From: Desulfopila aestuarii DSM 18488
GTDB taxonomy: Bacteria; Desulfobacterota; Desulfobulbia; Desulfobulbales; Desulfocapsaceae
Assembly (NCBI RefSeq): GCF_900143695.1
Contig: NZ_FRFE01000008.1
Location: forward strand, 62,001-126,000
DNA: 64,000 bases
Direction: 5' to 3'
The position numbers were made by a program, and so were the translations under genes. The notes beneath the pieces are model-generated. The model was not told where the DNA came from. It ran no database searches and was given only the letters and a program-made list of their open reading frames with translations. Positions 27,721 through 36,661 of the stretch are shown piece after piece (the first letter of the stretch is position 1; every line of letters starts with the position of its first letter).

Positions 27721-28338
27721 ATGGCACAGAAATTTCTTCCCACATTGACCGCCGGCCTGTGGAAACGGATACCACCGTTTCGCCTGGTACTCGGTTTATG
27801 TCCGTCACTGGCCGTGACCATGTCGGCGGAAAACGGGCTCGGCATGGGAGTCGCCACCGGCTTTGTCGTGATGCTCTCCAGCGGTGCGATCTCGAGCATG
27901 CGTAATATCATCCCCGCCAAGGTACGCATTGCATCCTACATTGTTATTATCGCCACCCTGGTTTCCATTGTCGAAATCCTGATGAAGGCCTACTTTTTCC
28001 CACTTTCAGAACAGCTCGGAATCTATATTCCCCTGATCGTGGTGAATTGCATCGTTCTTGGTCGAGCAGAAGGCTTTGCCTCCAAGAATCCGCCATTTAT
28101 TTCCATGGTGGATGGCTTGAGTGTTGGTACCGGCTATGCCATATCCCTTACGCTCATCGGCTCAATCAGGGAAATATTGGGGGCCGGCACCTGGTTTGGT
28201 ATGCCTGTTTTCGGGGAATGGTTTGAACCGATGTCCTTTCTCGTCACTGCTCCCGGTGCATTTGTCACTATCGGCACCCTGCTCGCTCTTCAGAATCTCT
28301 TCTCCCGCTGGCGCGGCGAGAAATTTATCCAGGGGTAA
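27721..28338 (+). CDS. rnfE: Rnf complex subunit RnfE
   Basis: This 205-residue integral membrane protein of the RnfA/RnfE/NqrD/NqrE family has LVLGLCPSLAVT near 20, YIPLIVVNCIVLGRAEGFA near 100 and GSIREILGAGTWFG near 141. The conserved Cys in LCPSLA and VNCIV are the residues thought to hold an intramembrane [2Fe-2S] centre with RnfA. ATG follows AAAGGA. It lies between rnfG and rnfA with short gaps. Confidence 0.93.
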   Translation: MAQKFLPTLTAGLWKRIPPFRLVLGLCPSLAVTMSAENGLGMGVATGFVVMLSSGAISSMRNIIPAKVRIASYIVIIATLVSIVEILMKAYFFPLSEQLGIYIPLIVVNCIVLGRAEGFASKNPPFISMVDGLSVGTGYAISLTLIGSIREILGAGTWFGMPVFGEWFEPMSFLVTAPGAFVTIGTLLALQNLFSRWRGEKFIQG

Positions 28339-28350
28339 AGGAACGTTCTT

Positions 28351-28926
28351 ATGGATCTCTTTTTTCTAGCCATCTCGGCCACCTTCGTCAACAATATCCT
28401 GCTGGCCCAGTATCTCGGCAACTGCCCGTTTTTAGGCGTTTCGAAGAAACTGGAAACAGCAATCGGCATGGCCGCGGCAATCCTCTTTGTCACGTCCCTT
28501 GCCTCTCTATTCACCTGGTCCGTCTTCACCTTCGTGCTGAAGCCCTACGGCCTTCAGTTTCTGCAGACGCTGACCTTTATTTTGATTATCGCCTCGCTTG
28601 TTCAGCTTGTAGAAATCATTTTGAAGAAGAAGAGTCGAACGCTCTATAATGCTCTCGGCGTCTATCTTCCGCTGATCACCACCAACTGCGCCGTTATGGG
28701 TGTTGCCCTGCTTATCGCCAAGAAAGAGCTGCCATTTTCCGAGATGATGGTCTTCTCCAGTTTCAGTGCCATCGGCTATGGCCTGGCATTGATCCTGTTC
28801 GCCGGCATTCGTGAACGGCTCCTGATCTCGGCAGTACCGAAAAGCATGCAGGGTACTTCCATCGCCCTGGTAACCGCCGGTATCATGGCCCTTGCCTTTA
28901 TGGGCTTCAAGGGAATGGCCTCTTAA
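28351..28926 (+). CDS. rnfA: Rnf complex subunit RnfA
   Basis: This 191-residue membrane protein is a paralogue of RnfE with opposite topology. It shows ILLAQYLGNCPFLGVSKK near 18, VYLPLITTNCAVMGVAL near 104 and AGIRERL near 150. The two Cys in GNCPFLG and TNCAVMG match the intramembrane iron-sulfur ligands. It lies 12 bases after rnfE and 20 bases before rnfB. Confidence 0.94.
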   Translation: MDLFFLAISATFVNNILLAQYLGNCPFLGVSKKLETAIGMAAAILFVTSLASLFTWSVFTFVLKPYGLQFLQTLTFILIIASLVQLVEIILKKKSRTLYNALGVYLPLITTNCAVMGVALLIAKKELPFSEMMVFSSFSAIGYGLALILFAGIRERLLISAVPKSMQGTSIALVTAGIMALAFMGFKGMAS

Positions 28927-28946
28927 GGAATAGAAGGAGAGTAATT

Positions 28947-31079
28947 GTGATTGCGCCAATAGTCCTGCTTGTCGGGATCGCCTTCGTGGCGGCTATTATC
29001 CTTGGCATAGCAGCGAAAGTCTTTGTCGTGGAGGAAGATCCACGGATAGAAGCGGTAACAGACCTGCTGCCGGGTGCCAACTGCGGGGGCTGCGGCCAGG
29101 CAGGTTGCAGCTCTGCTGCCGAAGCGATGGTCAAGGGAAAGATTGAAGTCAACTCCTGTGTGGTCGGCGGCAGTGAAACCGCTGAAGCCATCGGTGCGTT
29201 TCTCGGCTACGATGTCACAGGTGCCGAGCCGACCCTTGCCTGTGCCACCTGCGAAGGAGGCTACCGGGCAGCCCGCAAGTTCCATTACTCGGGTCTGCAG
29301 GACTGCCGAGCCGCCCTTCAGCTCTATCATGGGTATATCCGATGCGAAAACGGCTGCCTCGGCCTCGGTTCCTGCATGCGTGCCTGTCGTTTCTCCGCCA
29401 TCCGACTGAACCCTGACAGTGGTCTACCGATATTTGATCCGGAACGCTGTGTGGGTTGCGGAAGCTGTGTCGCCGCCTGTCCCAAAGGGATTATCTCTCT
29501 TGTGGGTGAAAAGACCAAAATTCTTCACTGGAATCAATACACCCAGTGTCTGTCGCCATGCCGTCAACGGTGTCCGGCCCAGATCAATATCCCCAAATAT
29601 CTGGCTCATGCCCGCCGCGGTGAATATGGCGCGGCATTGATGACTGTCAAAGATCGCAATCCGCTGCCGACAGCTACAGGTCGTGTCTGTCCGGAGTTGT
29701 GTGCCACTGAATGCCGGCGTACCACCCAGGACGACCCTCTGGCAATCAATGCCATTAAACGTTTTGTCGCCGACTGGGAAAGAACCAGCGGCAAGCGGCT
29801 CCAGGTTCCTATCGCTGCCGATACAGGTTTTAAAATCGCGATTGTTGGTGGTGGACCATCAGGTTTGACAGCAGCCTACTACCTCAGACGCCTCGGCCAC
29901 GAGGTTGAGATTTTTGAAATGATGCCAAAGCTTGGCGGCATGCCTTTCTATGGCATCCCTGATTACCGATTGTCGGAAGAGCAATACCAATGGGATATCG
30001 ATGGAGTACTGGAACTGGGCGTAAAGGCCCACACCGGGGTTAAACTCGGTCGGGATATCACTATCCGTTCGTTGAAAGCTGTTGGCTTTGATGCCGTCTA
30101 CCTGGCCATTGGCTGCTGGTTTGGCCGCCTGCTTCCACTGGAAGGCAAGGAGCTCAACGGCATTTACAGCGGCATCCAATATCTGCGGCGTTTCCATACC
30201 GCCGAGGAGATTATCAAGGGCAAGCGGGTTGTGGTCATCGGTGCAGGAAACGTAGCCATGGACTGTGCCCGATCCGCCCTTCGTATCGGTGCAGAAAGTG
30301 TGCTGCTGATCTTCCGATTCTCACGGGATATGATGGAAGCCAACGCCCACGAGATCCACGATGCTGAAACAGAAGGCGTGATCATGCGCTGCCTGGTGTC
30401 TCCGGTGCGCTTTGTCGGAGAAAACGGCCAACTGACCGGCATCGAAGTGCAGGAAGTGACACTGCGTGACTCCGCCGGCGGCATGCCCGAGGTACTGCCG
30501 GTAGAGGGGTCCGACGAAATACTGGACTGTGACGTCGTTATCCAGGCCGTTGGCCAGGCCTGCAACCTTGATGGTATCATCGAGGCAGACGGTCTGGAGA
30601 AAACCCGTTACCATACGATCCAGGCAAATGAAGAGACTCTTGAGACCAACCTCCCCGGCGTCTTCGCTGGTGGTGATTGCTATACAGGTCCACGTCTTCT
30701 TGTCGAAGCGATCGCCGGCGGACGATTCGCCGCCCGCTCAATCCATTATTATGTGACAGAAGGTAAGATCCCACCCATCGAGGACCGGCAGCGTGAGATG
30801 ATGGCACCAGCCCTGGTGGATTCGCTGGTGAATGTTATCCCCACACCGACCAAAGCGATAAAACCGATGATTCCGTTGGCCGAACGTATGGGCACCTTCA
30901 GTGAGGTTGAACGAACAATCACTGAAGAGCAGTGCCAGAAAGAGGCCAGCCGCTGTCTGAACTGCGGCATCTACTGCTACGATCAGAGCGATCTGCCTCA
31001 GGATCAACTCCGTATTGCCAAATCCTGCCCCAACGAGCCGCACATCGTTGAGAAGAAGGAAACAGCACCGGCAGCATGA
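28947..31079 (+). CDS. rnfB: RnfB fused to a GltD/NfnB-like FAD-NAD(P) oxidoreductase module
   Basis: This protein has 710 residues, against roughly 200-300 for ordinary RnfB. Residues 1-25 are a membrane anchor. The RnfB Fe-S domain follows with CGGCGQAGC near 50. Ferredoxin motifs (CENGCLGLGSCMRAC and CVGCGSCVAACP) lie between about 130 and 185. From about 190 the protein continues as a GltD-type module: cluster-binding CLSPCRQRCPAQINIP, FAD motif IAIVGGGPSGLTAAYYL near 295, GGMPFYGIPDYRL, NAD(P) motif VVIGAGNVAMDCARSA near 428, and AGGDCYTGPRLLVEAI near 572. A last CLNCGIYC motif lies near 673. GltD modules oxidise NAD(P)H, and in NfnB they take part in flavin-based electron bifurcation. 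The fusion would link ferredoxin/Rnf chemistry directly to NAD(P)H. GTG follows AAGGAGAG. The frame is continuous, so this is not an assembly of two genes. Confidence 0.92.
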   Translation: MIAPIVLLVGIAFVAAIILGIAAKVFVVEEDPRIEAVTDLLPGANCGGCGQAGCSSAAEAMVKGKIEVNSCVVGGSETAEAIGAFLGYDVTGAEPTLACATCEGGYRAARKFHYSGLQDCRAALQLYHGYIRCENGCLGLGSCMRACRFSAIRLNPDSGLPIFDPERCVGCGSCVAACPKGIISLVGEKTKILHWNQYTQCLSPCRQRCPAQINIPKYLAHARRGEYGAALMTVKDRNPLPTATGRVCPELCATECRRTTQDDPLAINAIKRFVADWERTSGKRLQVPIAADTGFKIAIVGGGPSGLTAAYYLRRLGHEVEIFEMMPKLGGMPFYGIPDYRLSEEQYQWDIDGVLELGVKAHTGVKLGRDITIRSLKAVGFDAVYLAIGCWFGRLLPLEGKELNGIYSGIQYLRRFHTAEEIIKGKRVVVIGAGNVAMDCARSALRIGAESVLLIFRFSRDMMEANAHEIHDAETEGVIMRCLVSPVRFVGENGQLTGIEVQEVTLRDSAGGMPEVLPVEGSDEILDCDVVIQAVGQACNLDGIIEADGLEKTRYHTIQANEETLETNLPGVFAGGDCYTGPRLLVEAIAGGRFAARSIHYYVTEGKIPPIEDRQREMMAPALVDSLVNVIPTPTKAIKPMIPLAERMGTFSEVERTITEEQCQKEASRCLNCGIYCYDQSDLPQDQLRIAKSCPNEPHIVEKKETAPAA

Positions 31080-31390
31080 TAGACCCTGCAATGCGAAGCG
31101 AATACGAATGACCTGAAACAGTTTCCATTCAAAGAACAGCCACAGAACCCATGTTGGATTATCCAGCATGGGTTCTGTACTGTGGAATACTCGTCCAAAG
31201 GTTCGTAACACCTCTTTTTCCGGCAAAACCTTCTCCCGATTACACTTCTGCTCTTTCCCGTTGTTTATTCCCCTTGCGGATTTTCCGATTTGACAAAAAT
31301 TCCTTGCCGCTGTAACAGCTATATCCTAACGAACAGGTTACATTCATACAGAGCCAAACGCAGTTCAATATTTGCTATCAGGACCTACCC
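31080..31390. other. Intergenic region between rnfB and galM
   Basis: About 310 bases without a gene. The first part holds a very strong hairpin (31142-31178). The rest shows no clear promoter. The immediate upstream sequence of galM (AGGACCTACCC) is its only ribosome-site candidate. Confidence 0.5.
31142..31178. terminator. Long hairpin downstream of rnfB
   Basis: ACAGAACCCATG (31142-31153) pairs with CATGGGTTCTGT (31167-31178). The stem extends by a T-G pair and TGGA/TCCA around a 3-base loop, making about 17 pairs. No T-run follows on either strand, so it may protect the 3' end of the rnf transcript or end it inefficiently. Confidence 0.5.
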
Positions 31391-32428
31391 ATGCCCATTA
31401 CTGCCACATCTTTCGGGACAATCGCAGACCAGGAGATAACAGCCTTTACCTTACAGAATGACAGCGGCATGCTGGTCAAAATTCTTGATTACGGTGGGAT
31501 CATCAGTGAATTGCACACTCCGGGTCGCAATGGCTCCGCCGATGTAGTCCTCGGTTATGACAGCCTCGCGGGCTACATCCCGAATCCTGCCTATATGGGA
31601 GCTATCGTCGGCCGTTTTGCCAATCGTATACAAGGCGCGCAATTCACCTTAAACGGCGTCACCAGGCACCTTGACGCCAACGAGCCCCCAAATCACCTGC
31701 ATGGCGGCTTTCACGGCTTCCATACACACCGCTGGCAGGCTGAGCCCTATATCGACCAAAAAGATTTCTGCCTGCGGCTTACACGACGATCTCCGGATGG
31801 AGAGGGCGGATATCCCGGCAACCTTGATGCGGTTGTCATCTACCGCTTATCTGCCGATAACACTCTTGTATTCGACATCACCGCTATCAGCGACCAGGAC
31901 ACACCCGTCTCCATCACCCAGCATAGCTATTTCAATCTTGCTGGTCATGATTCAGGCGACATCTGCGGCCAACAGCTGCACATTTATGCAAATACAATAA
32001 CCGAATCTGACAACGCCCTGCTGCCCACCGGCCGGATCCTCCCGGTCGCCGGAACACCCTTCGATTTCAACTCTCTTGCGGCCATTAATCCCAATCACCC
32101 TGATCTCGTGTCAGGCTATGATGTCAACTATGTGGTAAGCGGCATACCCGGCATCCTGCGCCCCGCCGCAAAACTGCACGATCCAAAGTCTGGGCGGACT
32201 CTGAAAATCTCTACCACCAAACCGGGTATCCAACTCTACGACGGCACCCACCTTACAGCCTTGCAGATCGCCGGCAAAAACAACACACGTTATCCCAAAT
32301 GGGGAGGGCTCTGCCTGGAGACCCAACATTTCCCCGATGCCGTTAATCAGCCGGAGTTTCCCTCACCGATCCTCAAGGCAGGCGAACAATACAGCCACAC
32401 CACTGTTTTTTCCTTCGATGTTGTCTGA
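31391..32428 (+). CDS. galM: Aldose 1-epimerase (mutarotase)
   Basis: This 345-residue enzyme interconverts alpha and beta anomers of aldoses. Motifs fit GalM: GRFANRIQGAQFTLNG near 77, NHLHGGFHGFHTHRW with a catalytic His near 105, ITQHSYFNLAGH with the second His near 178, and CLETQHFPDAVNQP with the catalytic Glu near 309. No signal peptide is present, so it is cytoplasmic. It stands apart from the xylose genes but could speed use of xylose or other sugars. Its last 80 bases overlap the tail of a minus-strand pseudogene candidate. Confidence 0.92.
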   Translation: MPITATSFGTIADQEITAFTLQNDSGMLVKILDYGGIISELHTPGRNGSADVVLGYDSLAGYIPNPAYMGAIVGRFANRIQGAQFTLNGVTRHLDANEPPNHLHGGFHGFHTHRWQAEPYIDQKDFCLRLTRRSPDGEGGYPGNLDAVVIYRLSADNTLVFDITAISDQDTPVSITQHSYFNLAGHDSGDICGQQLHIYANTITESDNALLPTGRILPVAGTPFDFNSLAAINPNHPDLVSGYDVNYVVSGIPGILRPAAKLHDPKSGRTLKISTTKPGIQLYDGTHLTALQIAGKNNTRYPKWGGLCLETQHFPDAVNQPEFPSPILKAGEQYSHTTVFSFDVV

Positions 32429-32622
32429 AAAAAATGGGCAGCCTGCTGATCTGCGGCTCCCCCCATACAAAGGCTACAACTGTCCAGCTTTGTTCCCGCA
32501 AGTGCCGGATAGACCTCCAGCACGGTATCGGAATCGGTTTCACCTGCATGATGATATGCCGCCTGAGCTACCCCAAGCGAAAAAATCAGACCACATACCA
32601 TCAACACCAGTATCCTGTTCAT
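32347..32622 (-). pseudogene. Truncated secreted CxxC protein (start kept, body lost)
   Basis: The 5' end looks real: ATG at 32622 follows AAGGAG and starts a signal peptide (MNRILVLMVCGLIF, cleavage near AQAA). The mature start has SDTVLEVYPALAGTKLDSCSLC. The TKLDSCSLC segment resembles the beginning of large secreted or cytochrome-like proteins in Desulfuromonas and Geobacter, where CxxCH usually follows. Here CSLC is followed by Met, not His. The frame ends after 91 residues inside the antisense 3' end of galM. The rest of the protein is therefore missing, probably by deletion. A short functional secreted protein cannot be excluded. Confidence 0.5.
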
Positions 32623-33027
32623 ACCATCTCCTTCTGAATGTTATTGAGCACCACACGGACCATAAGAAAAAGCCGAAAAGCGCGGGCGAAACAACTGACC
32701 CATCATTAGCATCTACGGGATACCAAGTACAGACAAAGACCTAACCTTGCAATCCCCAAGGAGACAATGGGAGAACAATGACCATAAACAACAAATATCA
32801 ACATGTTACATAAAGCAGTCGACAGACTTGGCCCAGGAGCAGAGACACCTTTTTCCGCCTATCACAGCCAGGAAAAACAGCCTGTTCTCATATGAAAATT
32901 TCAAAAATACTTATTCCAGGCAATGCGGGAAAAGGAAATACGAGAGAGGAAATGAAATTTGAGTAAAAGAGTTGTTGACTTCAAATACCGGGTTTGGTAA
33001 ATAATCGCCCCACAGCAAGGCAACAGC
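32623..33027. other. Intergenic region before tRNA-Gly
   Basis: About 400 A/T-rich bases with no convincing gene. Short ORFs here have no ribosome site or recognisable sequence. The tRNA promoter lies at 32975-33003. Confidence 0.5.
32975..33003 (+). promoter_or_regulatory. tRNA-Gly promoter
   Basis: TTGACT (32975-32980) and TAAATA (32998-33003) are spaced by 17 bases, and the tRNA begins about 25 bases further on. Confidence 0.7.
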
Positions 33028-33102
<75 letters not shown>

Positions 33103-33107
33103 AATAC

Positions 33108-33140
33108 AAAAAGGCGACCCCTAAAACGGGTCGCCTTTTT
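33108..33140 (+). terminator. Rho-independent terminator after tRNA-Gly
   Basis: AAAAAGGCGACCC (33108-33120) pairs perfectly with GGGTCGCCTTTTT (33128-33140) around a 7-base loop and is followed by more T. It can also serve the minus-strand operon ending at 33168. Confidence 0.92.
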
Positions 33141-33167
33141 CTTTTCTAGTCATTGCCATCTGGAGGG

Positions 33168-33668
33168 TTATCGACACCAACCTTCTGACCCGTCCTCCGC
33201 ACCATCCGGCTCTCCTCGATGCCGAATCTGCAATCCCTGCAAAAATCTACGAAGTACTTGGTCTTTGCAACGCATGTAATGTTTGTGATCTTCCTTGCGA
33301 AAAAAAGCACTGAGTTCATGCTTACTCAAACGAAAATTTGCCAGCTCAAGAAGTTCCAGGACATCTTCATCTCGCAAATTAAGGGCAATCCGCAGCTTTC
33401 TGAAAATGATGTTATTGTTCAGCCGTTTCTCCGGCTGCGGCTGCTCACCCTCTTTTTTTCCACGTCTGTCATTGATGAAGCCATTCAAGAAGATAGCGAG
33501 CTGTTTGTCATCACAAGCTTTAAAGGCTGGATCATCATCCTTTTTCAGCCAGTCACTGATCTGGGCCCGCGTCACCTTGTAGCCCGTTGAGCTGAAGACG
33601 GTCATCATCCGAGAATCATCCATATCGAAGATATAGCGGACACGTCGTAATATATCGTTGTTATTCAA
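33168..33668 (-). CDS. DUF1456 (YehS-like) protein
   Basis: This 166-residue protein carries two repeats of the DUF1456 domain. The first starts NNNDILRRVRYIFDMDD near residue 2, and the second starts NNNIIFRKLRIALNLRDED near residue 84. Each has a following KHELSAFFRK-like or TRAQISDWLKK helix. The family (E. coli YehS) has no established function. The start is TTG after AGGAG. It lies 12 bases after the ABC ATPase gene on the same strand, so it may be co-transcribed with the transporter, or may just share its terminator. Confidence 0.88.
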   Translation of the reverse strand: MNNNDILRRVRYIFDMDDSRMMTVFSSTGYKVTRAQISDWLKKDDDPAFKACDDKQLAIFLNGFINDRRGKKEGEQPQPEKRLNNNIIFRKLRIALNLRDEDVLELLELANFRLSKHELSAFFRKEDHKHYMRCKDQVLRRFLQGLQIRHRGEPDGAEDGSEGWCR

Positions 33669-33680
33669 GGATATCTCCTA

Positions 33681-34475
33681 TCAGCCCAAGAGCAGCGAAT
33701 CGTTAGCCAGTTCTTCGCCCTGGGACCGGTAAAACTGTGCCAGCAGATCCTTAACGGTCAGCTGCATCTTTTCTTCGCCTCGCACGTCGAGAATAATCCG
33801 GCCCTGATGCAGCATGATCAGCCGACTGCCAAAGGCTATGGCATGCTTCATGTTGTGGGTGATCATCAGGGTAGTGAGGTTCTGTTCTGCCACGATATCG
33901 CGGGTGAGACTAAGTATCTGGTTGGCTGTCTTGGGGTCGAGCGCCGCGATATGCTCATCGAGCAGCAACACCTCCGGCCTGACCATGGTGGCCATCAGCA
34001 TGGTCAGCGCCTGCCGCTGACCGCCGGAGAGTAACCCTACAATATCCATCACCCGGTCTTCGAGGCCAAGCCCCAAGTGTTTGAGCTGCTCACGGAAAAA
34101 AGGCTTATCCTTCGTCTTCACCCCAGGAGCCAGCCCGCGTGACATCCCCCGGCGAATGGCAAGCGCCATGTTCTGCTGGATAGTGGCGGATGGGCAGGTT
34201 CCGAGCAGCGGATCCTGAAACACGCGGGAGATGAACTTGGCCCGTTTATATTCCGGCCAGGCGGTCACATCACAGTTATTGATGGTGATGGAACCTGAAT
34301 CTGGCAGAAACGAGCCGGCGATACAGTTCAAAAGCGTCGATTTCCCGGCCCCGTTGGAACCGATAACCGTGACGAACTCCCCTTCCCCTATCTCCAGATT
34401 GATATCGTTTAAGGCGAAGACTTCGTTGACGCTCCCTTTATGGAAGTATTTCTTGATATTCTTTAAGGAAATCAC
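33681..34475 (-). CDS. ABC transporter ATP-binding protein (COG1101 type)
   Basis: This 264-residue ATPase has Walker A GSNGAGKST near residue 39, signature LLSGGQRQAL near 150, Walker B VLLLDEHIAALDP near 171 and the switch His in ITHNMKHA. GTG overlaps the permease stop (GTGA). It energises the importer formed with the next two upstream genes. COG1101/4120/2984 systems are linked in some Gram-positive bacteria to aromatic amino acids, but nothing here shows the substrate. Confidence 0.9.
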   Translation of the reverse strand: MISLKNIKKYFHKGSVNEVFALNDINLEIGEGEFVTVIGSNGAGKSTLLNCIAGSFLPDSGSITINNCDVTAWPEYKRAKFISRVFQDPLLGTCPSATIQQNMALAIRRGMSRGLAPGVKTKDKPFFREQLKHLGLGLEDRVMDIVGLLSGGQRQALTMLMATMVRPEVLLLDEHIAALDPKTANQILSLTRDIVAEQNLTTLMITHNMKHAIAFGSRLIMLHQGRIILDVRGEEKMQLTVKDLLAQFYRSQGEELANDSLLLG

Positions 34476-35359
34476 CGTTTGATGAGTCTCTTTTTGATAT
34501 TAGGTGTGATCAGTGCACAGATGACCAGAACGGCGGTAATGAGGTTCAGGTCGCTGGGGTTAAACTTGAACGAGCCGAACTCCATACCGAGCGCCAGGGC
34601 AATAGCCAGCCTGTAGAGCACCGAACCGAGCAGCGCGGCGATAAAGGCGCGAGCGATGGTCTTATCACCGAAAACCGTCTCACCAATGATTACCGAAGCC
34701 AAACCGGCGACGATGGTTCCAATCCCCATTCCGACATCGGCTGCCCCCTGATTCTGGGCCACAAGTGCCCCGGAGAGCGCCACCAGCCCGTTGGACATCC
34801 CCACTCCCAGAATAATGATCGTGTGGGTGTTGACACCAAGGCTGGTGATCATCTTGGGATTATCACCGGTGGCCAACACGGCTTGGCCGAGTTCTGTTCC
34901 AAGAAACCAGACAATAAAGCCCACCACCAAGAGCGCAAAACCACCGAAGACCAGGATGCCGGCGTACTGCGACGGCACCCCGACACCGGTCACTGAATCA
35001 AACACCGTCTCCACCCCGAGAAGCGCCACGTTGGGCCCCGACATGATTCGGATATTGATAGAGTAAAGCGCGATCATTGTGAGAATCGAGGCCAGCAGAT
35101 GGAGAATTCTGAACTTGGTGTTCAGCACGGCGGTAACCATGCCCGCCATAACTCCGCCCGCCAGGGCCAACACCAACGAAAGGTAGGGATTCACTCCATT
35201 GGTGATGGCCACCGCCGAAATCGCCGCACCAAGCGGCAGGCTTCCGTCAACCGTCAGATCGGGAAAATCGAGAATACGAAAGGTCAGGTAGACCCCGATA
35301 ACCATGATGCCGTAGACAAGTCCCTGTTCTACGGCACCAAGCGCTGCATAAAGCGTCAT
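34472..35359 (-). CDS. ABC transporter permease (COG4120 type)
   Basis: This 295-residue membrane protein belongs to the BPD_transp_2 family. It has eight to nine hydrophobic segments, with LDFPDLTVDGSLPLGAA near 32, VAQNQGAADVGMGIGTIVAGLASVIIGE near 200 and ITPNIKKRL at the end. It overlaps the ATPase gene by 4 bases and lies 15 bases after the binding-protein gene, so the three form one operon. Confidence 0.9.
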   Translation of the reverse strand: MTLYAALGAVEQGLVYGIMVIGVYLTFRILDFPDLTVDGSLPLGAAISAVAITNGVNPYLSLVLALAGGVMAGMVTAVLNTKFRILHLLASILTMIALYSINIRIMSGPNVALLGVETVFDSVTGVGVPSQYAGILVFGGFALLVVGFIVWFLGTELGQAVLATGDNPKMITSLGVNTHTIIILGVGMSNGLVALSGALVAQNQGAADVGMGIGTIVAGLASVIIGETVFGDKTIARAFIAALLGSVLYRLAIALALGMEFGSFKFNPSDLNLITAVLVICALITPNIKKRLIKR

Positions 35360-35374
35360 TACGGTATTGCCTCG

Positions 35375-36337
35375 TTATTCGTAAATCTTGGTAGCTTTTT
35401 CCAGCAGTGATTCAGGAGGAGTCACGCCCATCAATGCAGAGTATTTCTTATTGATATAGAGCTGCAGATCGGTCTGGAATTCAACAGCCATCTCGGCCGG
35501 CTTTTCACCTTTCAAGATGCGCTCAGCCATGGCGCCTGTCTGGTAGCCATGCTTGTAATAATCAAAACCCATGGCGGCGATACAACCTCGCTCGACTGAA
35601 TCAACATCAGCGGCAAAGATCGGCAGTTTGGACTCAACACCCACCTTCAAAACAGACTCCAGAGCGGAAACGATGGTGTTATCAGTGGGAATAAAAACCG
35701 CATCAACCCGGCCTACCAGGCTTTTGGCTGCCTGATAGACGTCGGCGGTCTTGGAGGCAGTTGCCTCGACAACTTCAAAACCTTTCTCCGCACCAAGCTT
35801 TTTAATACCTTCCACATTGGCCTTTGAATTTGCCTCACCCGCATTGTAGAGGATGCCAAGTCTCTTGATGTTTGGCATATAGGTGAGCACCATCTCGATA
35901 TGCTTGTCGAGCGGCAACAGGTCGGAAACACCAGTGATCAGGCCACCCGGAGCGTTGATATCCTTGACCAGTCCGGCAGCGACCGGATCGGTGACTGCGG
36001 TAAAAAGAAACGGACGCTGCATGTCAGCCGGTGCCTTGTTATCAGCCTGAGCTACGGCCTGGGCAGAAGGGGTAGCAATAGCCATCAGCAGATCGGGCTT
36101 TTCGCCGATCATCTGCTTGGCAATCTGGGTGGCGGTGCCCATATTCGCCTGGGCATTATGGACGTTATATTTCACATCGACGCCCTTTTCCTTCAGGTAG
36201 TCCTGAAAGCCTTTCAGGACCGCGTCAAGAGCCGGATGCTCGACAAACTGATTGACGGAAATGGTATAGGTTTGGGCACTGGCTCCTTGAACAGCCAGAC
36301 AGACCAACATCAGGGCCGCTATCATGATTCGTTTCAT
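35375..36337 (-). CDS. ABC transporter substrate-binding protein (COG2984 type)
   Basis: This 320-residue periplasmic protein has a signal peptide (MKRIMIAALMLVCL, cleavage near ASAQ) and the ABC_sub_bind fold (SVNQFVEHPALDAV near 28, NAQANMGTATQIAKQMI near 61, IPTDNTIVSALESV near 208, PIFAADVDSVERGCIAAMGFDYYKHGYQTG near 230 to 260). ATG follows AAGGAG. It heads the minus-strand transporter operon. The ligand is unknown, since homologues bind varied small molecules, including aromatic amino acids. Confidence 0.9.
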   Translation of the reverse strand: MKRIMIAALMLVCLAVQGASAQTYTISVNQFVEHPALDAVLKGFQDYLKEKGVDVKYNVHNAQANMGTATQIAKQMIGEKPDLLMAIATPSAQAVAQADNKAPADMQRPFLFTAVTDPVAAGLVKDINAPGGLITGVSDLLPLDKHIEMVLTYMPNIKRLGILYNAGEANSKANVEGIKKLGAEKGFEVVEATASKTADVYQAAKSLVGRVDAVFIPTDNTIVSALESVLKVGVESKLPIFAADVDSVERGCIAAMGFDYYKHGYQTGAMAERILKGEKPAEMAVEFQTDLQLYINKKYSALMGVTPPESLLEKATKIYE

Positions 36338-36661
36338 TGTTGTCGTCTCCTTCGACTGAGAGTATTTACTTGGCCACGTCTCCCCGTTACGCGTATTTCG
36401 AACGGGACACTCGACCGACTTCCAACTTTCCTACGACATCAGACATCTAGCCGATTCTGCGCATCAGGTCAACGTTGCTTTTCGTGCCTAACCCGCCAGC
36501 ACTCAAGTGCCAGTAGCCGAATCGACCCTCTCATGCGTTTTTCATCAGCGGGGAGATGATATATTCAACACCCTGTAAAAGTCATTCAACGTATGATATA
36601 CAAAAGCACCGTATCAGCAATACAGACCCCTTAGATCTCAAACAACAACTCATTCATTACC
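36338..36661. other. Divergent intergenic region
   Basis: About 320 bases between the divergent binding-protein and glycerate kinase genes. An inverted repeat CCCGTT (36383-36388) / AACGGG (36401-36406) lies in the predicted leader of the transporter operon. No T-box or known riboswitch core is seen. Confidence 0.45.

Noticed and set aside
36338-36661. Possible T-box or tryptophan-type leader before the ABC importer
   Set aside because: Looked for because relatives carry aromatic amino acids, but no T-box core or leader peptide is seen. Only a small inverted repeat is present.
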